Source: UBA4582 sp002389265
GTDB taxonomy: Bacteria > Pseudomonadota > Gammaproteobacteria > Pseudomonadales > Azotimanducaceae
Assembly (NCBI GenBank): GCA_943788825.1
Contig: CALSRT010000002.1
Span: forward strand, 1,057,820 to 1,121,819
Reading direction: 5' to 3'
Length of the DNA stretch: 64,000 nucleotides
Each line of letters starts with the position of its first letter. Within the stretch, counting starts at the first letter, position 1. The notes beneath the pieces were generated by a model that saw only the letters and a program-made list of their open reading frames with translations, had not been told where the DNA came from and did not search any database. This document shows, one piece after another, positions 52,034-60,019 of the stretch. The translations under genes were made by a program, and so were the position numbers.

Positions 52034-53578
52034 CTAGAGTCCGTATCGTGCGGGTGATTGACGTAGCCATTCACCGATTTTCTCGCCGATCATAATGCAA
52101 GTCAGGTTGGTGTTGGCCCTGGGTACGAAAGGCATAATGGAGGCGTCGGCGACGACCAGATTGTCGATGGTGTGACAGCAGCCGAATTGATCCACGACCG
52201 CACCGGGGTCTTCTTTGGGTCCCATTTTGACTGTGCCGCTGGGATGGTAGCCGCTGGCAGAAAATTTGCGAACCAGTGTGTCCAGGCTCGCTGTGTCAAA
52301 GCCCCTGGCCGGATCAGGAAAGACAACGGAATCAATCATGTCAGACAAGGGTCCGGATTGAGTAAACCTTAAAATATCCTGTAAGCAGGTGACCAGTCGA
52401 CTGGCATCGCGACTGTCTTCGCAAAAGCGATTGTTAATGATCGGATTGATCATCGGGTCGGCTGAGGCGAGGCGTATTTCTCCGCGTCCGTATTGGTATT
52501 CTACGACCCCGGCGATAGCAAATCTGGGTGGATCCTGGCGCCTGCCAGCGAAGCTCAATTGCTCGATCTGTAAATCGTTGCGTTTGTTCGAGCCTGCACA
52601 GGTATAGCGTAAAATAGTTTGGATGATAGGGTCGTCGTGATTGATGTTGACGCCAGCTTTGACGTTCGCGACAACGGACAGCGCTGGATGATCACTCAGA
52701 TTTTGGCCGACTGCTGGAATATCTTCAACCACCGGAATACCGAGTTGACTGAGTTGCGCGGCGGGGCCAAGGCCGGAACGCATCAATATCGCCGGTGACA
52801 TAATGGCACCGGCGCTCAGGACAACGGTTCGAGCGAACAATTGTTCGGTCTGTCCCGCACTATTTTCGACCTCGATGCCAATGCAGGCTCTATTCTTGAT
52901 CAACAGTCGACGAACATGGGTCTCGGCACGAATAGTCAAGTTTGGCCGCAGCCGCGCTGGCGCGAGATAGGCCAGTGCGCTGGATATGCGCAGTTGTCCG
53001 AGCTTGTTCATCGGTTGGGGGCCGGCGCCAGATCCAGTGGGGTCGTTAGCATCTGGACAATCGTCATATCCCAGTTGCCCAGCAGAAGCCAGGAAGGCTT
53101 GGTGTGCAGGTAATAATTCAGCGTGGGGGTAGCGGCGGATAGAAACAGGGCCCGCATCACCATGGTACGCCTTGTCGCCATAATCGAGATCCCGTTCAAG
53201 TCGATTGAAAGTGGGTAGTACCTCATTCCAGGACCATGCGTCGTTGCCTAGATCGGCCCACTCGTCATAGTCTTCAGGTACTCCCCTCAGTGCAATAGTT
53301 GTATTGACGGAGCTTGAGCCACCCGTCACCTTGCCGCGGGGAAAGGGTGAGGTGCGATATTGAGTGGGATTATAGTTGAACCCCCAGTCGTGAGCAGTAT
53401 AAGAATTATTGTGGCTGTTGATGATGTCCTGCGGGGTGGTGGTGATGTCACCGTAGTCTGGCCCCGCTTCAATCAACAGAATACTCAGGTTTGGATTTTC
53501 TGAGGCTCTGGCAGCAATAGCCGAACCACTGCTGCCAGCACCGATGATGAGTAGGTCGTGCATAGGATGAGCCGCCAT
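52034..53578 (-). CDS. GMC family FAD-dependent oxidoreductase
   Basis: 514 residues of the choline dehydrogenase/glucose oxidase family. N-terminal FAD motif LLIIGAGSSGSAIAARASE, the GGSSSVNTTIALRG signature and C-terminal YHPSGTVKMGP with the catalytic histidine region. Oxidises an alcohol; the substrate is not known. PspC is 78 bases upstream on the same strand. Confidence 0.88.
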   Translation of the reverse strand: MAAHPMHDLLIIGAGSSGSAIAARASENPNLSILLIEAGPDYGDITTTPQDIINSHNNSYTAHDWGFNYNPTQYRTSPFPRGKVTGGSSSVNTTIALRGVPEDYDEWADLGNDAWSWNEVLPTFNRLERDLDYGDKAYHGDAGPVSIRRYPHAELLPAHQAFLASAGQLGYDDCPDANDPTGSGAGPQPMNKLGQLRISSALAYLAPARLRPNLTIRAETHVRRLLIKNRACIGIEVENSAGQTEQLFARTVVLSAGAIMSPAILMRSGLGPAAQLSQLGIPVVEDIPAVGQNLSDHPALSVVANVKAGVNINHDDPIIQTILRYTCAGSNKRNDLQIEQLSFAGRRQDPPRFAIAGVVEYQYGRGEIRLASADPMINPIINNRFCEDSRDASRLVTCLQDILRFTQSGPLSDMIDSVVFPDPARGFDTASLDTLVRKFSASGYHPSGTVKMGPKEDPGAVVDQFGCCHTIDNLVVADASIMPFVPRANTNLTCIMIGEKIGEWLRQSPARYGL

Positions 53579-53656
53579 GAATCGATGCAGCTATTGTGCA
53601 TGTAATTATGTACTCGGCGCCATACCTCACAGCAGATAACTTGTCAGTCGCGATGC

Positions 53657-53875
53657 TTATTCCAAAATAAGGTAGGCCAAGCCGTAGCCGATGAGTGCAG
53701 CGTGGGGTGCCAGCAACAGACCGATGACTGCTGCCAGTCTCACAAATACCGTTTGGGTCCCCCAATAGTGCGCCAATCCGGCGCAGACTCCGGCAATTTT
53801 ACGATTTTTGTGGTCGAGCCTGAGATTGCTTGAATCCATGCTGCTGTTTGACGAGTATCTTTGTCCTCTTCTCAT
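53657..53875 (-). CDS. PspC-domain membrane protein
   Basis: 72 residues. The core RKIAGVCAGLAHYWG followed by VFVRLAAVIGLLLAP and IGYGLAYLIL is the PspC domain with one to two membrane segments. ATG 53875 has AAGGAG nine bases upstream; a start at 53839 lacks a site. No other psp genes are present. PspC proteins are envelope-stress related in the phage-shock system, but this stand-alone copy has no proven role. Confidence 0.8.
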   Translation of the reverse strand: MRRGQRYSSNSSMDSSNLRLDHKNRKIAGVCAGLAHYWGTQTVFVRLAAVIGLLLAPHAALIGYGLAYLILE

Positions 53876-54367
53876 AGGTCTTGCTCCTTTACATCTACAT
53901 TTACATTTACGTTTACTTTAAGGAATCGACTTTTAGGTTTGGGCCTCCACCTGGCTCTGAGTCAGTCTTTAGACGCACCGGTGGAATGTATCGTAGTCAG
54001 GGTGCCTTGCGCCTCGCCGGTGGTGTGTTTGATTCTACGTGCTGATCTTGACCGGCCGCGTGTTCAATAGATCCTGAAGCGAAGTCCGATTGTCCTTGAG
54101 TGTTGTACTTCAGGATTCATGCCAGGGCGGCTTTATTTGAATTAAGTCATTGTTAAGTTATTGTTAAATATAATAAAAATTAAATTCTCGATTTTTTTAT
54201 AGGCCGCGGCTGAGGCACTAAAAATAAAAATAGCCGAAAAATCGGTGAATTTCGCCAAGCGCAGGCGGGGTATACAGAGCAACGCGGGGTCATTCCTCTT
54301 CGAGCACTTGTCGCCACTAGCACCTAGTGGGCTATACTCGGGCTTTTATTGGGTGGGAGACGAAAGC
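53876..54367. other. AT-rich upstream region of the ThDP enzyme gene
   Basis: Contains a TACATT-type hexamer repeat at 53890-53919 next to pspC, a TATAAT at 54169-54174 in a very AT-rich stretch (54140-54205), and then about 190 bases of leader before the ATG at 54368. No conserved leader structure recognised. Confidence 0.4.
53890..53919. repeat. 6-bp tandem repeat upstream of pspC
   Basis: Five head-to-tail units of TACATT type (two perfect, three with one change), just upstream of the pspC ribosome site on the minus strand. Confidence 0.7.
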
Positions 54368-55915
54368 ATGAATGGAGCCGAGAGCTTAGTAGCGACTTTG
54401 ATCAACAATGGGGTGGAGGTGTGTTTCACCAACCCGGGGACCTCTGAGATGCATATGGTTGCTGCTATCGGCCAGGTGGAGGGTATGCGGTCGATTCTGG
54501 GATTGTTTGAGGGCGTCTGTACCGGCGCGGCCGATGGTTACGGGCGAATGGCAGGTAAGCCGGCTTGTACGTTGCTGCATCTGGGACCTGGTTTGTCTAA
54601 CGGTTCTGCAAATTTGCACAATGCCAAAAAAGCCAATTCACCGGTTTTGAATCTCATTGGTGATCATGCGACCTACCATAAAAAATACGACGCACCACTG
54701 ACCTCCGATATTATTGGTCTGGCCCAGCCAGTTTCTCATTGGGTGCGAACTACCGAGACCGCTGCTAATTTGCCGAAGGACGCGGTGGATGCCGTAGTCG
54801 AAACGAATACCGGTGCCGGTAGAATTGCCACTATGATCGTGCCGGCAGATTGTGCTTGGAATGATTCCAGCGAGCCGCTGGCGATGCAAGCTGCGCCTGC
54901 GCCAGGATTAGTGGGTGAAGCTGCCGTTGGCCAGGCGGTGGAATTATTGAAAAATGGTAAAGCCACCATGCTGCTAGTGGGAAATATGGCGCTGACCGAA
55001 CGTAGTTTAGAGCTGGCGAATAAAATCTCGCAGGCGACAGGTGCCCGCATCTTTTGTGACACATTTTTTAAGCGGATGCCGCGGGGTGAGGGGCGGTGCC
55101 AAATAGAGCGCCTGGCTTATTTCGCCGAGCAAGGCGTCGAGCAGATCAAGGACATGGAGCAGTTGATCATGGTCGGGACTAAGCCCCCGGTTGCCTTTTT
55201 TGCGTATCCGGGTAAAGCCAGCGAATTTTACGCACCAAATAGCGCCCTGCACACCCTGGCAGGAGTTGATCAGAATGCCGAAGATGCCCTGAGCCGACTC
55301 GTGGCGGCGCTGGGGGCTGATCACCTCGAGCCCATCAAGACTAAACTGAATAAGTCGCCTAAGGGTACTGGGGAGCTTAACCCCCGAACCGTCGCGATGA
55401 GCTTTGCCCATTATTTGCCAACTCAAGCCATTGTCATTGACGAGAGCGCGACTGCTGGCGGTGGCTGTTACCCCAGCTCTGCCGAGTCAGAGCCCCATGA
55501 CTGGCTCACGTTGACCGGCGGCTCCATCGGTTTTGGACTGCCCACGGCCCTGGGGGCTGCGGTTGCCTGTCCTGACCGGAAAGTGGTCTGTATTCAGGGT
55601 GATGGTGGGGCGATGTATACAATTCAGTCATTGTGGACCATGGCCCGTGAAAATTTGGATGTCTGCGTCATTATTTTCGCTAACCGCAAATACCAGATAC
55701 TGCAAATTGAACTGGCGCGAGTCGGTGCGCAGTCGATGACCAAAAAAACCCTGGACATGCTGGATATTGGTAATCCCGATCTGAATTTTGTTCAGTTATC
55801 CGAGGGTATGGGTGTCAAGGCGACACGGGTTACGAGTATCGAGGATTTCAACTCGGTTTATGCGTCGGCGATGACGACATCCGGGCCACAACTGATTGAG
55901 GTTGTTCTGCCCTAG
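54368..55915 (+). CDS. Thiamine-diphosphate enzyme (acetolactate synthase/benzoylformate decarboxylase-like)
   Basis: 515 residues. N-terminal ThDP-dependent domain with FTNPGTSEMHMVAAI (the acid Glu region) and GMRSILGLFEGVCTGAADGYGRM, the middle domain, and the C-terminal cofactor motif GDGGAMYTIQSLWTMARENL ending at ANRKYQI. ATG 54368 with GGGAGA upstream gives the family start MNGAESLVATLINNG; an earlier in-frame start at 54245 adds 41 residues without match. It could decarboxylate a 2-oxo acid or make an acyloin; it is not the biosynthetic IlvB. Confidence 0.83.
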   Translation: MNGAESLVATLINNGVEVCFTNPGTSEMHMVAAIGQVEGMRSILGLFEGVCTGAADGYGRMAGKPACTLLHLGPGLSNGSANLHNAKKANSPVLNLIGDHATYHKKYDAPLTSDIIGLAQPVSHWVRTTETAANLPKDAVDAVVETNTGAGRIATMIVPADCAWNDSSEPLAMQAAPAPGLVGEAAVGQAVELLKNGKATMLLVGNMALTERSLELANKISQATGARIFCDTFFKRMPRGEGRCQIERLAYFAEQGVEQIKDMEQLIMVGTKPPVAFFAYPGKASEFYAPNSALHTLAGVDQNAEDALSRLVAALGADHLEPIKTKLNKSPKGTGELNPRTVAMSFAHYLPTQAIVIDESATAGGGCYPSSAESEPHDWLTLTGGSIGFGLPTALGAAVACPDRKVVCIQGDGGAMYTIQSLWTMARENLDVCVIIFANRKYQILQIELARVGAQSMTKKTLDMLDIGNPDLNFVQLSEGMGVKATRVTSIEDFNSVYASAMTTSGPQLIEVVLP

Positions 55916-55926
55916 ATTGCCAACTC

Positions 55927-56430
55927 TCATCCGGCGAGGGTTTTTGACATGTGGAAGTCATCCATATAGAAGCCCTCACCGATGTCAGTGTAAGTTGAGC
56001 GCCGAATGATGAAGCCGTTGCGACGGTAGGCTTTGATGGCTCCAGTATTGTGTTTGTTGACGTTCAACGCCAGGGTTGATTGGTGCAACATACGGCATTG
56101 GTTCTCAGCCTGTCGCAAAAGCGTTGAACCTATTCCCTTGCCATGAAATGATGCGAGCAAATACAACTTGTGCAGGTGAGCTGCACCTGGCTGGCCTTCT
56201 GTAGCGACTGCCGTGCTGTAGGCACTAAAGCCAGCGGGTTCACCCGCGATGTACAGCAGGTGGTAACAAATATTCTCATCGACATCCTGCAATAAGCGGT
56301 TTGTAGAATAACCTTGTTCCAGCATATAGCTCACCTGGCGATGACTGATAATGCCCGGGTAGTGCTCAAACCAGATTTTGTGCGCTAAAGACTGAACTGT
56401 TAGTAGTTCTGAAAGATAGCGTGCGGGCAT
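55927..56430 (-). CDS. GNAT family N-acetyltransferase
   Basis: About 167 residues. Acetyl-CoA loop LLASFHGKGIGSTLLRQAE (the Q/RxxGxG/A motif appears as HGKGIG), followed by LNVNKHNTGAIKAYRRNGF, the conserved motif B region. A TTG at 56439 with AGG six bases upstream is an alternative start adding three residues. Substrate unknown. Convergent with the ThDP gene, 11 bases apart. Confidence 0.82.
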   Translation of the reverse strand: MPARYLSELLTVQSLAHKIWFEHYPGIISHRQVSYMLEQGYSTNRLLQDVDENICYHLLYIAGEPAGFSAYSTAVATEGQPGAAHLHKLYLLASFHGKGIGSTLLRQAENQCRMLHQSTLALNVNKHNTGAIKAYRRNGFIIRRSTYTDIGEGFYMDDFHMSKTLAG

Positions 56431-56552
56431 GAAGTTCAATATCGGCCTGCGTTCGTATGTAGAATGTGATTCAACGTCGCAGACGGAGCCTTAATTTCTG
56501 TGAAGGTCGTCGTTTGAGACATTGAGTTGAGAGTAACAGCGAAAATACTACC

Positions 56553-58172
56553 ATGGATTTTATGAAATCGAGCGCTAGACAGCAGACATTGGACACCCTT
56601 GAGAGTCAGGTTTACGATCTGATCGTTATTGGCGGTGGCATTACAGGCGCTGGTATTCTCCGTGAGGCGGCATTGCGTGGGCTTTCGGTGGCTCTGCTCG
56701 AGGCGGCAGATTTTGCATCAGGAACCTCCAGTAAGTCGACTAAGTTGATTCATGGTGGCTTACGTTATCTGGCCATGGGCCATGTCCAGCTGGTTCGAGA
56801 GGCGGCGCTGGAGCGCAAGCGAGTCAATCAATTAGCACCGCATCTTGCCGAGCCTCAATGGCTGATGGTGCCAACCAGCCATTACCTTGAATACATGAAA
56901 TACCGGGTCGGCATTTCTGTTTATGAAAGTCTGGGTCAGGTGGCGGGGCCAGACCGGCACTTTAATCTGAACGGCGATGCGCTTAAGGCTTTTGAGCCCG
57001 AACTCGATGTGTCGGCGTTTCCACGATCGAGTGTTTATCTTGAATATCTGACCGACGATGCGCGCCTGGTGATGGCCAATATTCGTGCAGGCGTTCAGGC
57101 CGGCGGCATTGCGGCCAACAAGTTGGCGGTGACTGGCGTCATCAAAGATCGGCGTCAGGTCTCCGGCGTGACAGCTAAATGCGCAATATCCGGCCAAGAA
57201 ATTGTGGTCAAAGCCCGGGGCGTCATTAATGCTGCCGGTCCTTGGGTTGAGAAAATCTGCGCGCTGGACGGGGTCGCCATGACCAAGTCTATGGTGTTGT
57301 CAAAAGGAGTTCATCTGGTGGTTCCGCGCGCAAAACTACCTATTCAACGCATGGTTTTTACCCAAAGTCTTGACCAACGACCTGTTTTTGCAATTCCTAG
57401 AGGTGACGTGGTGTATATCGGCACCACGGATTCAGTCTACGAGCAGGGTGCCCAGATCTGGCCCGAAGTCTTGCCTGAAGAAGTGCGATATCTGTTGGAG
57501 CCCATGCAGCGTTATTTTGGCGTCCGGCTAACGCAAGCAGATTGCCTGACGACATGGGCGGGATTGCGGCCGCTCATCTCTGAAACGGGTAAGTCCTCGA
57601 AAGAGATCTCGCGTAAGGATGAGGTTTGGATCAGTCAAAGCGGCCTGATTACGATTGCCGGCGGCAAGCTAACGGGTTATCGAAAGATGGCGGAAGACAC
57701 AGTAGATGCAGCGAGCCGATTGATTGGCTTGGCGCAAGCTGATGGCGGAGATGACACGCCATTGCCAGGTGGTGATTTTACCGGTGGTATTGATAACCTG
57801 CTGCTCCATTTGACTCAAAAATATCCTATGAATGATACGGTCGCCCTGCGCCTGGTGCGTTTGTATGGTGCAGAGGCTGAACAGGTCTTGGCGCTTGGTG
57901 CTGATTCGCTGGTTGCGGCGGGTAGTGTGCTGAGCGGCGAAGTCGCCTGGGCCCTGCAAAAAGAGGGCGCTCAAAACTTGGAAGATGTTATTTACAGGCG
58001 GACCCGTGTTGCACTTTATCAGCCAGAGGAGGCCGCTGCTATATTGCCACGCCTCACGGATATGATGGCCGCTGAGCTTGGTTGGGCTGAAGACAAGAAG
58101 ACCAGGGAGATAGCGCATGTTATGGCGTTGCTTAATGCCGACAAAACCTCACTATTGTCATCGGTCGCTTAG
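56553..58172 (+). CDS. glpD: Aerobic glycerol-3-phosphate dehydrogenase
   Basis: 539-residue flavoprotein oxidising sn-glycerol 3-phosphate to dihydroxyacetone phosphate at the inner membrane and feeding the quinone pool. Seen: DLIVIGGGITGAGILREAALRG, the GTSSKSTKLIHGGLRYL segment, KGVHLVVPRAKLP and TTWAGLRPLISETG, plus the C-terminal helical domain. ATG 56553 is used; a second in-frame ATG is four codons on. No glpF, glpK or glpR is beside it. Confidence 0.92.
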   Translation: MDFMKSSARQQTLDTLESQVYDLIVIGGGITGAGILREAALRGLSVALLEAADFASGTSSKSTKLIHGGLRYLAMGHVQLVREAALERKRVNQLAPHLAEPQWLMVPTSHYLEYMKYRVGISVYESLGQVAGPDRHFNLNGDALKAFEPELDVSAFPRSSVYLEYLTDDARLVMANIRAGVQAGGIAANKLAVTGVIKDRRQVSGVTAKCAISGQEIVVKARGVINAAGPWVEKICALDGVAMTKSMVLSKGVHLVVPRAKLPIQRMVFTQSLDQRPVFAIPRGDVVYIGTTDSVYEQGAQIWPEVLPEEVRYLLEPMQRYFGVRLTQADCLTTWAGLRPLISETGKSSKEISRKDEVWISQSGLITIAGGKLTGYRKMAEDTVDAASRLIGLAQADGGDDTPLPGGDFTGGIDNLLLHLTQKYPMNDTVALRLVRLYGAEAEQVLALGADSLVAAGSVLSGEVAWALQKEGAQNLEDVIYRRTRVALYQPEEAAAILPRLTDMMAAELGWAEDKKTREIAHVMALLNADKTSLLSSVA

Positions 58173-58260
58173 GCGCCACAAGATTACGTGAGTCTCGATG
58201 TTGGTCGAGCATGCAATTAAGATATACGTAGCTAACGATTTAAGTTACAGTAATCAGTTA

Positions 58261-58320
58261 TTTTTGATTATAAATCAACGCGTTAGGGTGTTTTTGATTG
58301 TAAATCAACGCGTTAGGCTG
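58261..58320. repeat. 30-bp tandem duplication
   Basis: Two adjacent 30-base units of TTTTTGATTATAAATCAACG type differ at only two positions (10 and 28). Confidence 0.9.
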
Positions 58321-58412
58321 ATGCTGTCGCCTGACGAGTCGAGCGTTACCCAGTTAAAAGCAAGCTAGGTAGTGAGAAGTAAAAAGACCGTCAGCTACTT
58401 AAAGTAGTGAAC

Positions 58413-58458
58413 GTGGTAGTGGTAGTGGTAGTGGTAGTGGTAGTGGTAGTGGTAGTGG
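58413..58458. repeat. GTGGTA hexamer repeat, about 7.7 copies
   Basis: An uninterrupted GTGGTA microsatellite of 46 bases, 149 bases before the start of the Slam-like gene. Tract length could vary by slippage. Confidence 0.95.
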
Positions 58459-58606
58459 CTTTCAGGCCCAGATCCTTATCGATGTCGACATTTTATCTCC
58501 GTTATCTCGATCCACCCCCCCTTAGGAGTATTCAAGTGCGTTTTTCATGAACGCGAATATTGGTATTTGGCGTCTGCGTCGAGTCGTTAATTGAGTAAAA
58601 AGGGTT

Positions 58607-60007
58607 ATGTGTAAAGTGGTAGAGAATAGGGCTCTGCGTAGATGGATGCTCGGAACAACGATGGCGCTCAGCGTTCTGCTATCGATCACTGCGTTCGCTG
58701 CTGAGGGCCCTGCCTCTCAAGAACTCGCGCCTCAAGAACTCGCGCCTCAAGAACTCGCGCCTCAAAAACTCGCGCCTCAAAAACTCTATGAACAAGCCAA
58801 AGAATTCCTCCGGCAGGGCCAGGCCGCGCAGGCGTTTGCCTTGCTGGCCGCGCAAGAAGGCGAACTTTCTGGTGAAGATGAGTTTGATTACCTGTTCGGT
58901 GTGGCCGCGCTTGATTCTCAACAAGCCGGTGAGGCGATCTTTAGCTTGCAGCGTCTGGTCGCCCGGAAAGCGAACTTCTCAGGTGCTCGGCTTGAGTTGG
59001 CGCGAGCCTATTTCGATGTGGGCGACGACGAACTGGCGAGTGTTGAGTTTGCTCGCGTGTTGACCGAAAACCCACCAGCGAATGTGGTGGATGCTGTGAC
59101 CAGCTACCAAGAAGCAATCAAAATTCGAACGAGTGCCTATAAGACAACGACCCAGCTCTACTTCGAGTCTGGGGGTGGTTATGATGGGAATGCTTTGTCC
59201 GCAACCGATGAGCAGATATTTTTAGGCTTTCAGTTGAGCGAAAATAATCTAGCCAAGCCTTCGGCCTTCGCTAAAGCAGCACTCGGCGGTTTCATCAATC
59301 GACCACTCACAGAAGCCTCAACATTACTTTTTACGGGCCGCCTGGACCACCGATCAACCCCCTCTACGCATTTTATTGATTCGTCCAATTTAGACTTGGG
59401 TGTGGCCTGGAATTGGAATGAGGAAGAAAATAGTTTTTCATTGGCAGCCAATAACCTGTTTTCCATGCTCGACCGAGAATACAGTCGACGTGATGCGGGG
59501 CTAATGGCAACCTACCTGCGCCAAGTGAGTAAAACCTTTCAAATGTCGACCTTTGCTCGAGGGGCTGTCAGCCGCTTTAATGGCGCGGCACTGAGTGTGC
59601 GCGATGTAAATCAGACGATGCTTGGGGTCAGCGCGGTGAAAACATTTGCGGCCTCTCAGGTGAGTCTGTCTTTGACAAAGAGTGCTGATACCACTGTCGA
59701 CAGTGCATCGCCGTTTTCTACTGATGGTTTTGCTGTCAGTCTCGGTAGCAGTTGGTTCAGGCCGAACGGGGTGCAGTATATTTTCGGCGCGAATTTTTCG
59801 CGGACTGATTACGATGATGAATACTTCGGTTTCACCCGCCAGGATGATACCTATGGCGTAACTGCTAGTGGCGTATGGCCGGATTTCCCAGCGAAAAATT
59901 GGGTAATGACTGCTCAAGTCAACTATGGCTTCAAGCACTCTACCGTCAGCCTGTTTGAGTTTGACAGGCTTGAGACGGGCGTGTCGTTTCGCAAGACTTT
60001 CGATTAA
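58607..60007 (+). CDS. TPR plus outer-membrane barrel protein, Slam (DUF560)-like
   Basis: 466 residues. Signal peptide ending AFA-AEG, a 15-base coding repeat giving QELAP three times then QKLAP and QKLYE, a TPR-type helical domain at about residues 60-160 (LYEQAKEFLRQGQAAQAFALL, ARLELARAYFDVGDDELASVEF, TENPPANVVDAVTSY), and a C-terminal part with alternating hydrophobic/polar strands (LFTGRLDHRSTPSTHF, YGVTASGVWPDF) ending in Phe-Asp. This two-part plan matches the Slam translocators that deliver surface proteins. The FecR-domain gene follows 12 bases later. A start at 58646 (M14) is an alternative. Confidence 0.7.
   Translation: MCKVVENRALRRWMLGTTMALSVLLSITAFAAEGPASQELAPQELAPQELAPQKLAPQKLYEQAKEFLRQGQAAQAFALLAAQEGELSGEDEFDYLFGVAALDSQQAGEAIFSLQRLVARKANFSGARLELARAYFDVGDDELASVEFARVLTENPPANVVDAVTSYQEAIKIRTSAYKTTTQLYFESGGGYDGNALSATDEQIFLGFQLSENNLAKPSAFAKAALGGFINRPLTEASTLLFTGRLDHRSTPSTHFIDSSNLDLGVAWNWNEEENSFSLAANNLFSMLDREYSRRDAGLMATYLRQVSKTFQMSTFARGAVSRFNGAALSVRDVNQTMLGVSAVKTFAASQVSLSLTKSADTTVDSASPFSTDGFAVSLGSSWFRPNGVQYIFGANFSRTDYDDEYFGFTRQDDTYGVTASGVWPDFPAKNWVMTAQVNYGFKHSTVSLFEFDRLETGVSFRKTFD
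58718..58792. repeat. 15-bp coding repeat in the Slam-like gene
   Basis: Units of CAAGAACTCGCGCCT (three perfect, then two with changes) encode QELAP/QKLAP in the linker between signal peptide and TPR domain. In-frame expansion would not disrupt the protein. Confidence 0.9.
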
Positions 60008-60019
60008 GGGCGGCTGAAG

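Larger units (their letters stand above)
58173..58606. other. Repeat-rich region upstream of the surface-protein cluster
   Basis: 434 bases without a gene. It holds a 30-bp direct duplication and a long hexamer repeat, both listed separately, and a 5-bp hairpin near 58540. The gene downstream begins at 58607. Confidence 0.6.

Noticed and set aside
58261..58458. Direct repeats as a possible CRISPR array
   Set aside because: Only two 30-bp units directly adjoining, no spacers, and a pure hexamer tract; no cas genes.
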